A stretch of 64,000 bases of DNA from Candidatus Propionivibrio dominans (GTDB taxonomy: Bacteria; Pseudomonadota; Gammaproteobacteria; Burkholderiales; Rhodocyclaceae): assembly GCA_016709335.1 (NCBI GenBank), contig JADJNC010000004.1, positions 1-64,000 of the forward strand, in the 5' to 3' direction. This document shows positions 25,226-33,819 of this stretch, piece by piece. The position numbers and the translations under genes were made by a program. Under the pieces are notes generated by a model. The model searched no databases and was not told the DNA's origin. It worked only from the letters and a program-made list of their open reading frames with translations. Numbering within the stretch: position 1 is the first letter of the stretch; each line of letters opens with the position of its first letter.

Positions 25226-25261
25226 TTGCCTTCACGCAGAGCGACGTCTATACTGCGTATA
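25226..25261 (+). promoter_or_regulatory. mazEF promoter with palindromic operator over the -10
   Basis: A -35 TTGCCT (25226-25231) and a -10 TATACT (25249-25254) are spaced by exactly 17 bases. The -10 overlaps a perfect palindrome TATAC-TGC-GTATA (25249-25261), a likely binding site for the antitoxin. This fits autoregulation by MazE or the MazEF complex. The mazE ATG is 20 bases downstream. Confidence 0.65.
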
Positions 25262-25281
25262 AACATTTTGAGGTACCTGCC

Positions 25282-25533
25282 ATGGCTGAAGCAATACTTG
25301 ACATCAAGCACTGGGGGAACAACCTGGGCGTGCGCTTGCCTGCGGCGGTGGCACGCGAGGCAAATTTCCATGCCGACCAGCGGGTGCGGGTTTCCGTCGA
25401 GGCTGGGCGCGTCATCATTTCGCCGATGGCCGACGCTCCACTGACACTTGAGCAGCGCCTGACCCGCTTCGATCCTGCTCGTCACGGTGGCGAGGTCATG
25501 GTCGGCACGCCACAGGGAGCCGAGCGTTGGTAG
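25282..25533 (+). CDS. mazE: MazE-type antitoxin (AbrB/SpoVT fold)
   Basis: This is an 83-residue antitoxin with the swapped-hairpin DNA-binding N-terminus of MazE: KHWGNNLGVRLPAAVAREAN, then QRVRVSVEAGRVIISPM. The acidic and flexible C-terminus (LTLEQRLTRFDPARHGGEVM) is the region that wraps the toxin. It binds its own promoter and neutralises MazF. A GAGG precedes the ATG. The toxin gene starts inside its last codons. Confidence 0.9.
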   Translation: MAEAILDIKHWGNNLGVRLPAAVAREANFHADQRVRVSVEAGRVIISPMADAPLTLEQRLTRFDPARHGGEVMVGTPQGAERW

Positions 25534-25910
25534 CGGGCAAGGCAAAAGCGGTCTGGATACCCGATCGGCAGGACATCATCTGGATCGACTGCGACCTGCA
25601 AGCCGGCCGGGAGATGCGGGACAGGCATCCTTTCGTCGTACTCTCGCCACGCGCTTTCAACGCACGGACTTCGCTGGTCATTGGCTTGCCGATGACCACG
25701 GCTGAATACAATGCGGACAATCCCTTTGCCCTGGCTGTCGGTACCGCCAAGGGGGCCAAGGCCGGCAAGACCAGCTACGTGCTGTGCCACCAACCCAAGT
25801 CCTTTGACTGGCGCATCCGCGAGGCCTCACCCCATCGGCTGAAACGTCTGCCGGATTCGCAGTTTTTCGAAGTATGTGCGGTACTCAATCAGATCATCCA
25901 ACTGGCGTAG
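25527..25910 (+). CDS. mazF: MazF-type endoribonuclease toxin
   Basis: This 127-residue toxin of the MazF/PemK family is an mRNA-cleaving RNase. Landmarks are PDRQDIIWIDCDLQAGREMR, RHPFVVLSPRAFNARTSLVI, GLPMTTAEYNADNPFAL and KAGKTSYVLCHQPKSFDWR. The usual GxEQ-type loop is changed to the AGREMRDRHPF form seen in the chromosomal MazF branch. It starts at a TTG (25527) overlapping the last codons of mazE, with translational coupling likely. Confidence 0.9.
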   Translation: MVAGKAKAVWIPDRQDIIWIDCDLQAGREMRDRHPFVVLSPRAFNARTSLVIGLPMTTAEYNADNPFALAVGTAKGAKAGKTSYVLCHQPKSFDWRIREASPHRLKRLPDSQFFEVCAVLNQIIQLA

Positions 25911-26104
25911 CCTGCATCGATCAACCCCTGGTGTTTTCTCGCCTGATGCAGGGCAAAAGCCATCTGCACGGATGTCAGCGCGCTGCAAGTTGGAATTATC
26001 TTTGCGCTCCGGACCTGTAGGGCGGCTGCCGGCAAACTCAATACATCACTTCTTCGGTAGAATCGACGATTCGATTCTGATCGCAATTGTTCTGGAGATT
26101 CACC

Positions 26105-27961
26105 ATGCCTGATTATCGCTCCCGCACCTCGACCCACGGTCGCAACATGGCTGGCGCACGCGCCCTGTGGCGTGCCACCGGAATGAAGGATGGCGATTTC
26201 GGGAAGCCGATCATTGCCGTGGTCAACTCCTTCACGCAGTTTGTTCCGGGGCATGTGCACCTCAAGGATCTGGGGCAACTGGTGGCGCGCGAAATTGAAG
26301 CGGCCGGTGGCATTGCCAAGGAGTTCAACACCATTGCCATCGACGACGGCATCGCCATGGGGCACGACGGCATGCTCTACTCGCTGCCCTCGCGTGAATT
26401 GATTGCCGATTCGGTCGAGTACATGGTCAACGGGCATTGCGCCGACGCCATGGTCTGTATCTCGAATTGCGACAAGATCACGCCGGGCATGCTGATGGCG
26501 GCGATGCGCGTAAACATCCCGGCCATCTTCGTCTCCGGCGGCCCGATGGAAGCCGGCAAAGTCCAGTTGGCTGGCAAGAAGATCACCATCGACCTGGTCG
26601 ATGCCATGGTCAAGGCCGTCGACAGCAGCATTTCGGATGCCGATCTTGCGGAAATCGAACGCTCGGCGTGCCCGACCTGCGGTTCCTGCTCCGGCATGTT
26701 CACCGCCAACTCGATGAACTGCCTGACCGAAGCGCTCGGCCTCGCGTTGCCCGGCAACGGCACGCTGGTCGCCACCCACGCCGAGCGCAAGGAACTCTTC
26801 CTCAAGGCCGGACGACAGATCGTCGAACTCTGCCGCCGCTACTACGAGCAGGATGATGGCTCGGTACTGCCGCGCGCCATCGGCTCCTTCGCTGCGTTTG
26901 AAAACGCCATGACGCTCGATGTCACGATGGGTGGCTCGACCAATACTGTGCTGCACCTGCTGGCAGCGGCACAGGAAGCCGGCGTCAACTTCACGATGAA
27001 CGACATCGATCGCATCTCGCGCAAAGTGCCCTGCCTGTGCAAGGTGGCGCCGATGACCGACAAGTACCACATCGAGGACGTGCATCGTGCCGGCGGCATC
27101 TTCGGCATTCTCGGCGAGCTCGAGCGCTGCGGACTGCTGCACCTTGACGTACCGACCGTGCACAGCAAGACGCTGGGCGAGGCCATCGCCACCTGGGATA
27201 CCATCCGCGCCCACGATCTCAAGGTTTCCACTTTCTACAAGGCCGCTCCCGGTGGCGTCCCGACGCAGACGGCATTCTCGCAGGATCGTCGCTATCCGGA
27301 GCTTGATCTCGACCGCACCCACGGCTGCATTCGCGACCGGTCGAATGCCTACTCAAAGGAGGGCGGCCTGGCCGTGCTCTTTGGCAACATCGCGCAGGAC
27401 GGCTGTATCGTCAAGACGGCGGGCGTCGATGAAAGCATCTGGATATTTACTGGCAAGGCGCGGGTTTTCGAAAGTCAGGATGCCTCGGTACAAGCCATTC
27501 TCGCCGATCAGATCGTCGCCGGCGATGTAGTCGTGATCCGCTATGAAGGCCCGAAAGGCGGGCCAGGCATGCAGGAGATGCTGTACCCGACCTCCTACCT
27601 CAAATCCAAGGGGCTGGGTAAAGCCTGCGCGCTGCTCACTGACGGCCGCTTTTCGGGCGGCACCTCGGGGCTGTCGATTGGCCACGTCTCCCCGGAAGCC
27701 GCAGAAGGCGGCACCATCGGCCTCATCGAAGAGGGCGACACCATCGAGATCGACATTCCCGGGCGGCGCATTCATCTGGCCGTCTCCGATGCCGAATTGA
27801 AACAACGTCGTGCGGCGATGGAGTCCAGGGGCGAGCAGAGCTGGCAGCCGGCGGCTGAACGCACGCGCGTCGTTTCCAAAGCGCTGCAGGTCTATGGGCT
27901 GATGGCTTCGTCAGCGTCGACCGGCGCCGTTCGCGACCTCAGCCTGTTCAAGCGTCGATGA
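26105..27961 (+). CDS. ilvD: Dihydroxy-acid dehydratase IlvD
   Basis: This 618-residue iron-sulfur enzyme converts dihydroxyisovalerate or dihydroxymethylvalerate to the keto acids in valine, leucine and isoleucine synthesis. The start ATG 26105 ([20 protein letters not shown]) has CTGGAGA upstream. Cluster and active-site motifs are present: [40 protein letters not shown], and the C-terminal [20 protein letters not shown]. Length matches E. coli IlvD (616). It is a single-gene unit; the branched-chain amino-acid uptake operon 0.8 kb downstream is a functional relative. Confidence 0.96.
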   Translation: MPDYRSRTSTHGRNMAGARALWRATGMKDGDFGKPIIAVVNSFTQFVPGHVHLKDLGQLVAREIEAAGGIAKEFNTIAIDDGIAMGHDGMLYSLPSRELIADSVEYMVNGHCADAMVCISNCDKITPGMLMAAMRVNIPAIFVSGGPMEAGKVQLAGKKITIDLVDAMVKAVDSSISDADLAEIERSACPTCGSCSGMFTANSMNCLTEALGLALPGNGTLVATHAERKELFLKAGRQIVELCRRYYEQDDGSVLPRAIGSFAAFENAMTLDVTMGGSTNTVLHLLAAAQEAGVNFTMNDIDRISRKVPCLCKVAPMTDKYHIEDVHRAGGIFGILGELERCGLLHLDVPTVHSKTLGEAIATWDTIRAHDLKVSTFYKAAPGGVPTQTAFSQDRRYPELDLDRTHGCIRDRSNAYSKEGGLAVLFGNIAQDGCIVKTAGVDESIWIFTGKARVFESQDASVQAILADQIVAGDVVVIRYEGPKGGPGMQEMLYPTSYLKSKGLGKACALLTDGRFSGGTSGLSIGHVSPEAAEGGTIGLIEEGDTIEIDIPGRRIHLAVSDAELKQRRAAMESRGEQSWQPAAERTRVVSKALQVYGLMASSASTGAVRDLSLFKRR

Positions 27962-28174
27962 GTTGATGTCGCTATCCCACTTGCTTTGCGCCGGGGTGAT
28001 GCTTGTCAGCTTGTGGAAACCATGATCAGACCGCTTGCTGGTCAACTCAATTTCATTCAAGCGCGTTAAACTTGCTTGTTCCTGTTGCTATTTCACGCTG
28101 CCCTTGAGCTTTTGTAGCAAAGTGGAATAAGATCATCGAGTGGCAATCACCTTTCATTTCAACGGAGAGAACGA

Positions 28175-28492
28175 ATGAAGACAATCACCCTATCCCTGCT
28201 GGTCGCGGCTGGCATTTTATCCGCCGGTGCAGCACAGGCGGCTGACGAAGAAGCCTTGGCCAAGTCAAAGAACTGCATGGCCTGTCATGCGGTTGACAAG
28301 AAGCTCGTCGGCCCGGCCTACAAGGATGTCGCCAAGAAATACGCCGGACAGAAGGACGCCGAAGCCAAGCTGTCCGAAAAGGTCATCAAGGGCGGCAAGG
28401 GTGTCTGGGGTGAAATCCCGATGCCGCCGAACACCACGGTCACGCCCGCCGAATCAACCAAGCTGGTCAAGTGGATTCTCAGCCTGAAGTGA
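28175..28492 (+). CDS. Periplasmic class I cytochrome c (c551/c552 type)
   Basis: This is a 105-residue protein with a signal peptide (SLLVAAGILSAGAAQAADEE), one heme-binding CMACH motif and an axial Met in GEIPMPPNTTV. The mature length, about 80 residues, and the KLVGPAYKDVAKKYAG segment fit the cytochrome c551/c552 family of small electron carriers, which donate to terminal oxidases or nitrite reductase. A GAGAGAA lies upstream of the ATG. A terminator hairpin follows. Confidence 0.92.
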   Translation: MKTITLSLLVAAGILSAGAAQAADEEALAKSKNCMACHAVDKKLVGPAYKDVAKKYAGQKDAEAKLSEKVIKGGKGVWGEIPMPPNTTVTPAESTKLVKWILSLK

Positions 28493-28522
28493 TTCTTGCC
28501 TGGCGTCTAGGCCCTGCGCACT

Positions 28523-28550
28523 AACAAGACCGGTTGTTGCCGGTCTTGTT
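28523..28550 (+). terminator. Hairpin terminator after cytochrome c gene
   Basis: AACAAGACCGG, loop TTGTTG, CCGGTCTTGTT form an 11-bp perfect stem 31 bases after the cytochrome stop. The T-rich end is short (TTGTTGTCT). Confidence 0.8.
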
Positions 28551-28724
28551 GTCTGTAAGAGGCTGACTTTTCGCAGCCGGTTTCCTCGGGCGTAGCAAGC
28601 GCTCAATGTTGTGCACTTGCAGTATCAGGCCCAACTTTTACATTGACATCATTATGATTGGTCAGCAGAATCGGCCTGTCAGTCCGTTGCATTTCATTCA
28701 AACCGCTTCTGGAGGTAATAAAAC

Positions 28725-30113
28725 ATGTCGTATTCGCGCATTCCCAGCATGACTCTTGCGATCGCTGCCGCTGTTGCCATGATCGGCTGCGGTCAGAAGG
28801 AAGAACCCAAGCCGGCGCCCGCTCCGGCGCCTGTAGCCGCCCCGGTACCGCCGCCGCCACCACCGAAGCCCGAAGTGACGGTTCAACTCGGCCACGTGGC
28901 TCCGCTGACCGGCCCACAGGCCCATCTGGGCAAGGACAACGAGAACGGCGCGCGCATGGCGATCGACGAACTGAATGCCAAAGGTCTCGAAATCGGAGGC
29001 GCCAAGATCAAGTTCGTACTGGTAGCGGAAGACGACCAGGCCGACCCGAAACAGGGCACCATCGTCGCCCAGAAGCTGGTCGACGCCAAGGTCAGCGGCG
29101 TCATTGGTCACCTCAACTCCGGCACCACCATCCCGGCCTCCAAGATTTATTTCGATGCCGGCATTCCCCAGATTTCCGGCTCCGCCACCAACCCCACCTA
29201 CACCAAGCAGGGCTTTGCCACCGCCTTCCGTGTCATGGCCAACGACGTCCAGCAGGGCAAAGTGCTCGGCGGGTATGCCACCAAGCAACTGGCCGGCAAG
29301 ACGGTCGCCATCATCGACGACCGCTCGGCTTACGGCCAGGGTCTGGCCGACGAGTTTGAAAAAGCCGTCGTCGCCAGCGGCGGCAAGGTTGTCACGAGAG
29401 AATTCACCACCGACAAGGCTACCGATTTTGCCGCCATCCTGACCAAGATCAAGTCGAAGAAGCCTGATGTCGTCTTCTACGGCGGTATGGATGCTCAGGG
29501 CGGCCCGATGACCAAGCAGATGAAGTCGCTCGGTTTGAAAGCGAAATTCCTCACCGGCGACGGCGGCTGCACGCCGGAATACATCAAACTTGCCGGTGCG
29601 GCCAGCGAAGGCCAGTACTGCTCGCTGCCAGGCGTACCGCTCGACCAGATGCCGGGCGGCAAGGCCTTCGGCGATGCATTCAACGCCAAATATGGCCAGA
29701 TCCAGCTCTATGCCCCGTACGTCTATGATGCCGTAATGGTCATGGTCGACTCGATGAAACGTGCCAATTCGGTTGAATCGGCGAAATTCCTGCCGGAAAT
29801 CGGCAAGTCCGACTACCAGGGCGTCACCACCAAGATTCAGTTTGATGACAAGGGTGACCTCAAGGGCGGCGCAATCAGCCTTTATCAGGTCAAGGACGGA
29901 AAGTGGGAGTACCGCGAAACCATTGGCGGCTCAGTCGTTGCAGAGGTCAAGGAAGCCGTCAAGGAAGCGGCTACGGCGGTGAAGGATGCCGCTGTGGCGA
30001 CCGGCGACGCCGCCAAGGACGCGATGAAGGATGCCGCCAAGGAAGGCGCCAAGGTCGCGGCCGATGTAAGCAAGGATGCTGCTGCCGCCAAGGCGGCGGT
30101 TGAGAAGAAGTAA
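28725..30113 (+). CDS. livK: Branched-chain amino-acid ABC transporter substrate-binding protein with Pro-rich linker and Ala/Lys-rich tail
   Basis: This is a 462-residue member of the LivJ/LivK family. A signal sequence with a plausible lipobox (AVAMIGCGQKEE) is followed by a proline-rich linker (PAPAPAPVAAPVPPPPPPKP). The binding-protein core then runs from HVAPLTGPQAHLGKDNENGA through GHLNSGTTIPASKIYFDAGI to LPEIGKSDYQGVTTKIQF. The last 60 residues (about 402-462) are unusual: a KEAVKEAATAVKDAA-type repeat rich in Ala, Lys, Asp and Glu, like LEA or apolipoprotein helices. The RBS is GGAGG. A terminator separates it from the permease genes, which would give more binding protein than permease. 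Confidence 0.93.
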   Translation: MSYSRIPSMTLAIAAAVAMIGCGQKEEPKPAPAPAPVAAPVPPPPPPKPEVTVQLGHVAPLTGPQAHLGKDNENGARMAIDELNAKGLEIGGAKIKFVLVAEDDQADPKQGTIVAQKLVDAKVSGVIGHLNSGTTIPASKIYFDAGIPQISGSATNPTYTKQGFATAFRVMANDVQQGKVLGGYATKQLAGKTVAIIDDRSAYGQGLADEFEKAVVASGGKVVTREFTTDKATDFAAILTKIKSKKPDVVFYGGMDAQGGPMTKQMKSLGLKAKFLTGDGGCTPEYIKLAGAASEGQYCSLPGVPLDQMPGGKAFGDAFNAKYGQIQLYAPYVYDAVMVMVDSMKRANSVESAKFLPEIGKSDYQGVTTKIQFDDKGDLKGGAISLYQVKDGKWEYRETIGGSVVAEVKEAVKEAATAVKDAAVATGDAAKDAMKDAAKEGAKVAADVSKDAAAAKAAVEKK

Positions 30114-30131
30114 GCGCAGCACGTGACCAGG

Positions 30132-30163
30132 CAAACGGCACCTGAGGGTGCCGTTTGTTTGTC
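30132..30163 (+). terminator. Hairpin between livK and livH
   Basis: CAAACGGCACC, loop TGAG, GGTGCCGTTTG form an 11-bp perfect stem followed by a TTTG-rich stretch, 19 bases after the livK stop. It probably stops part of the transcription, keeping membrane components lower than the binding protein. Confidence 0.85.
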
Positions 30164-30208
30164 CTGCTTTCCTCGACGTTTCGGCAGCACTTCAGGCGTT
30201 CCGTTCCG

Positions 30209-31132
30209 ATGGACATCTTCATCCAGCAAATCATCAACGGCCTCGTTCTCGGCAGCATCTATGCGCTGGTTGCGCTTGGCTACACGATGGTTTACGGCAT
30301 CATGGGGCTGATCAATTTTGCCCATGGCGAAGTCGTCATGATCGGCGCCATGGTTGCCCTGACGGTGATCAAGTTGCTCGCCAACAGCGGATTGCCGGTG
30401 TTTGTCATCATCCTGCTCGCCCTCGCGGCGGCAGCCGTGGTATGCATGGCCGTTGGCTTCAGCATCGAACGCATCGCCTACCGGCCCTTGCGCAACGCAC
30501 CCAAGCTGGCTCCACTGATTACCGCCATCGGCGTTTCCATCGTCCTGCAAAACCTTGCCATGCTGATCTGGGGACGCAACTACCACGCCTTTCCGCCGAT
30601 TCTGCCGACCTCGGCGCATGATGTTTTCGGCGCAACCATTACCACCCTGCAGGTGGCCATCGTACTCATCGCCGCGCTGATGATGGCCGGCCTGATCGTT
30701 CTCATCCACCGCACCCGTCTCGGCCGCGCCATGCGCGCGACTTCTGAAAACCCGTCGATTGCCCAGTTGATGGGCGTCAACATCAACCAGATCATCTCGA
30801 TCACTTTCATCATCGGCTCGGCACTGGCAGCGGTAGCCGGCCTGATGGTCAGCGCCAACTATTCGATTGCCCACTACTACATGGGTTTCATGCTCGGACT
30901 GAAAGCCTTTACGGCGGCTGTGCTCGGCGGCATCGGCAACATCGCCGGCGCCGTGCTCGGTGGTATTCTGCTCGGCCTGATCGAATCACTGGGCGCAGGC
31001 TACATCGGCGACCTGACCGGCGGTTTCCTCGGTAGCCACTATCAGGACATTTTCGCCTTCTTCGTGCTTATTTGCGTGCTGATTTTCCGCCCCTCGGGAC
31101 TGGTCGGTGAAAAAGTATCGGAGCGTGCCTGA
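30209..31132 (+). CDS. livH: Branched-chain amino-acid ABC transporter permease LivH
   Basis: This is a 307-residue inner-membrane permease. Family landmarks: FIQQIINGLVLGSIYALVAL at the start, GYTMVYGIMGLINFAHGEVV, the coupling-helix region GRAMRATSENPSIAQLMGVN, and GLKAFTAAVLGGIGNIAGAV. The start is ATG 30209; the frame extends upstream into the terminator. The stop overlaps the livM start by one base (TGATG). Confidence 0.93.
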   Translation: MDIFIQQIINGLVLGSIYALVALGYTMVYGIMGLINFAHGEVVMIGAMVALTVIKLLANSGLPVFVIILLALAAAAVVCMAVGFSIERIAYRPLRNAPKLAPLITAIGVSIVLQNLAMLIWGRNYHAFPPILPTSAHDVFGATITTLQVAIVLIAALMMAGLIVLIHRTRLGRAMRATSENPSIAQLMGVNINQIISITFIIGSALAAVAGLMVSANYSIAHYYMGFMLGLKAFTAAVLGGIGNIAGAVLGGILLGLIESLGAGYIGDLTGGFLGSHYQDIFAFFVLICVLIFRPSGLVGEKVSERA

Positions 31133-32244
31133 TGACGCCATCGTCCACACTCGAAACCCTGCGTACCGACAAACGGATAGTCATTGCAGCCACCGTCATC
31201 ATTGGCATTGCGCTCGCCGTATTGCCTTTCATCATCGGTAGCGGGCTTGGCAACTCCTGGCTGCGCATCCTTAATTTTGCACTGCTCTACATCATGCTGG
31301 CCCTTGGTCTGAACATTGTTGTCGGTTTTGCCGGTTTGCTCGACCTCGGCTATATTGCCTTTTACGCGGTCGGCGCCTATCTCTATGCGCTGCTTGCCAG
31401 CCCGCACTTCGGGCTGCATTTGCCGGTCTGGGTGATCATCCCGGCCGGCGCCGCACTCGCCGGGATTTTCGGTGCGCTGCTCGGCGCGCCAACGCTGCGT
31501 TTGCGTGGCGACTATCTGGCCATCGTCACGCTCGGCTTTGGCGAGATCGTGCGTATTTTCCTGAACAACCTCAACGCGCCGGTCAATATCACCAACGGGC
31601 CGCAAGGCATTTCCGGAATCGATCCGATTCACCTCGGTGGTTTCACGCTGGCCAAACCGATCAGTCTTCTCGGCTTCACCCTCCCCTCGCTTCACGCCTA
31701 TTATTACCTTTTCCTCGCCCTCGCCCTGTTCATCGTCTTTGTCACGATCCGTCTGGAAAACTCACGCATTGGTCGCGCCTGGGTGGCCATCCGCGAGGAT
31801 GAGATCGCGGCCAAATCCTGCGGCATCAACACACGCAATATCAAGCTGCTGGCCTTCACCATGGGCGCCAGCTTTGGCGGTGTCGCCGGCGGCCTGTTTG
31901 CCGGCTTCCAGGGCTTTGTCAGCCCCGAATCCTTCAATTTGATGGAATCCGTCATGGTGCTGTGCATGGTGGTGCTCGGCGGCATGGGCAACATCCCCGG
32001 CGTCATCCTGGGTGGCATATTGCTGACCATCCTTCCGGAAATTTTCCGCCACGGTTCCGGCCCGGTTCAACTGGCCATCTTCGGTAAAATCCTGCTCGAC
32101 CCGGAAGCCCTGCGCATGCTGCTTTTCGGTCTGGCGCTGATTGTCGTCATGCTCTATCGCCCGGCCGGCCTCTGGCCATCAACTACCCGTCGGCGCGAGT
32201 TCAGGGGCGATTCGACCAACGACGAGTTGAAGGCAGGGGAATGA
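31132..32244 (+). CDS. livM: Branched-chain amino-acid ABC transporter permease LivM
   Basis: This is a 370-residue inner-membrane permease, partner of LivH. Landmarks are LALGLNIVVGFAGLLDLGYI, YAVGAYLYALLASPHFGLHL, APTLRLRGDYLAIVTLGFGE, NITNGPQGISGIDPI and the coupling segment AWVAIREDEIAAKSCGIN. The C-terminal tail is short and polar. It overlaps livH at its start and livG at its end, showing a tightly coupled operon. Confidence 0.94.
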   Translation: MTPSSTLETLRTDKRIVIAATVIIGIALAVLPFIIGSGLGNSWLRILNFALLYIMLALGLNIVVGFAGLLDLGYIAFYAVGAYLYALLASPHFGLHLPVWVIIPAGAALAGIFGALLGAPTLRLRGDYLAIVTLGFGEIVRIFLNNLNAPVNITNGPQGISGIDPIHLGGFTLAKPISLLGFTLPSLHAYYYLFLALALFIVFVTIRLENSRIGRAWVAIREDEIAAKSCGINTRNIKLLAFTMGASFGGVAGGLFAGFQGFVSPESFNLMESVMVLCMVVLGGMGNIPGVILGGILLTILPEIFRHGSGPVQLAIFGKILLDPEALRMLLFGLALIVVMLYRPAGLWPSTTRRREFRGDSTNDELKAGE

Positions 32245-33011
32245 GCAGTACACTCCTCGAAGCGCGCGCCATTGACAAACACTTTGGCGGTGTAACGGCC
32301 TTGCGCGATGTCTCGCTGACCATCAGGCAAGGCGAGATTTATGGTCTGATCGGGCCCAACGGCGCCGGCAAGACAAGCTTCTTCAACGTCCTTACCGGCC
32401 TCTATCACCCCGATGGCGGCGAACTCATTTTTGCCGGCGAGAAGCTGCAGGCCAGCGCACCGCACAAGGTGGCCAGGCTCGGCATAGCCCGCACTTTCCA
32501 GAATATCAGGCTGTTCGGCAACATGACGGCAATGGAAAACGTCATGGTCGGACGCCACGTCCGTACCCACGCCGGCGTGTTTGGCGCCGTCCTGCATGAC
32601 CGCCGCACCACAAGGGAAGAAGCCGCCATCCGGCGTCGCGCCGAGGAACTGCTGAATTACGTCAATATCGCCGACCGCGCCGACGATCTGGCCCGTCACC
32701 TTTCCTACGGCGACCAGCGCCGTCTTGAAATCGCGCGCGCGCTGGCCACCGACCCCAAGCTGCTGGCTCTCGACGAACCGGCAGCCGGCATGAATGGTAC
32801 TGAAACTGCCAGCTTGCGCGAGCTGATCGAGGGTATCCGTAAGGATGGCATCACTGTCCTGCTCATCGAACACGACGTCAAACTGGTGATGGGACTGTGT
32901 GACCGCGTGGCGGTGCTCGACTACGGTGAAAAAATCTGTGAAGACGTGCCTTCGCTGGTGCAAAAAGACCCCAAGGTCATCGAAGCCTATCTGGGAGGCA
33001 GCATTGCTTGA
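32241..33011 (+). CDS. livG: Branched-chain amino-acid ABC transporter ATP-binding protein LivG
   Basis: This is a 256-residue ATPase. Walker A is LIGPNGAGKTSFFNVLTG. Typical LivG features follow: GIARTFQNIRLFGNMTAMEN, signature LSYGDQRRLEIARALAT, Walker B KLLALDEPAAGMNGTE and the switch region VLLIEHDVKLVMGLCDRV. It overlaps livM by four bases and livF by eight. It pairs with LivF to power the transporter. Confidence 0.95.
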   Translation: MSSTLLEARAIDKHFGGVTALRDVSLTIRQGEIYGLIGPNGAGKTSFFNVLTGLYHPDGGELIFAGEKLQASAPHKVARLGIARTFQNIRLFGNMTAMENVMVGRHVRTHAGVFGAVLHDRRTTREEAAIRRRAEELLNYVNIADRADDLARHLSYGDQRRLEIARALATDPKLLALDEPAAGMNGTETASLRELIEGIRKDGITVLLIEHDVKLVMGLCDRVAVLDYGEKICEDVPSLVQKDPKVIEAYLGGSIA

Positions 33012-33708
33012 AGTAACCGGACTTCGCGTCGCCTACGGTGGCATTCAGGCAGTACGCGGCATCACCTTCCATGTCAGGCAGGGCGAGATGGTCGCGCTGA
33101 TCGGTGCCAATGGGGCCGGCAAGACGAGCACGCTCAAGGCCCTGTCCCGCCTGCTCAATGCAGCGGGGGGCAGCATTCGCTATTGCGGCAAGGAAATTTC
33201 GGCGTTACCGGCGCATCAACTGATTTGCGAAGGCATCGCACTGGTGCCGGAAGGACGTGGCGTATTCCCGCGCATGAGTATCGTCGAGAACTTGCTGATG
33301 GGCGCCTATACACGCCACGACAAGGAAGGAATCAGTACCGATCGCGAACACGTCTTCTCGCTTTTCCCGCGCCTCAAGGAGCGCGCGCAGCAGTTGGCAG
33401 GAACGCTGTCCGGTGGAGAACAGCAGATGCTGGCGATTGGCCGCGCGCTGATGAGCCGCCCCAAGCTGCTGCTGCTTGATGAACCTTCGATGGGTCTGGC
33501 TCCGCTCATGACACAAAGGATTTTCGAGGTGATTCGCACGGTGGCCAATGAGGGAATGACGGTTCTGCTGGTCGAGCAGAACGCCAAGCTGGCGCTGGAA
33601 GTCAGCCAGCGCGGCTATGTCATGGAGAGCGGCGAGATTACGCTCACCGATGAAGCCGCGAACCTGCTCGCCAACCCCAGGGTGCGCGAGGCCTATCTGG
33701 GCGAGTAG
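33004..33708 (+). CDS. livF: Branched-chain amino-acid ABC transporter ATP-binding protein LivF
   Basis: This is a 234-residue ATPase. Walker A is LIGANGAGKTSTLKALSRL, then LVPEGRGVFPRMSIVENLLM (typical LivF), signature LSGGEQQMLAIGRALMSRPK and Walker B LLLLDEPSMGLAPLM. The start is a TTG at 33004, inside the last codons of livG, with GGGAGG four bases upstream; a longer open frame upstream only shadows livG. It is the last gene of the liv operon. Confidence 0.93.
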   Translation: MLEVTGLRVAYGGIQAVRGITFHVRQGEMVALIGANGAGKTSTLKALSRLLNAAGGSIRYCGKEISALPAHQLICEGIALVPEGRGVFPRMSIVENLLMGAYTRHDKEGISTDREHVFSLFPRLKERAQQLAGTLSGGEQQMLAIGRALMSRPKLLLLDEPSMGLAPLMTQRIFEVIRTVANEGMTVLLVEQNAKLALEVSQRGYVMESGEITLTDEAANLLANPRVREAYLGE

Positions 33709-33819
33709 TACTCAGTTTGCAGTTCGCTGTGGTGGCTCTGCAGGCCAAGGGGATTTGCAGCAGGGCACATTTGATTCGCTCAGACCATGCCAGGAACAAT
33801 TTCGAGTAACAAAGCCGTT

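Noticed and set aside
25889..27322. 477-codon minus-strand frame opposite ilvD
   Set aside because: It is a mirror of conserved ilvD codons and has no family features of its own.
29885..30874. Minus-strand frame across livK and livH
   Set aside because: Asp/His/Gln-rich shadow composition; both plus-strand genes are well supported.
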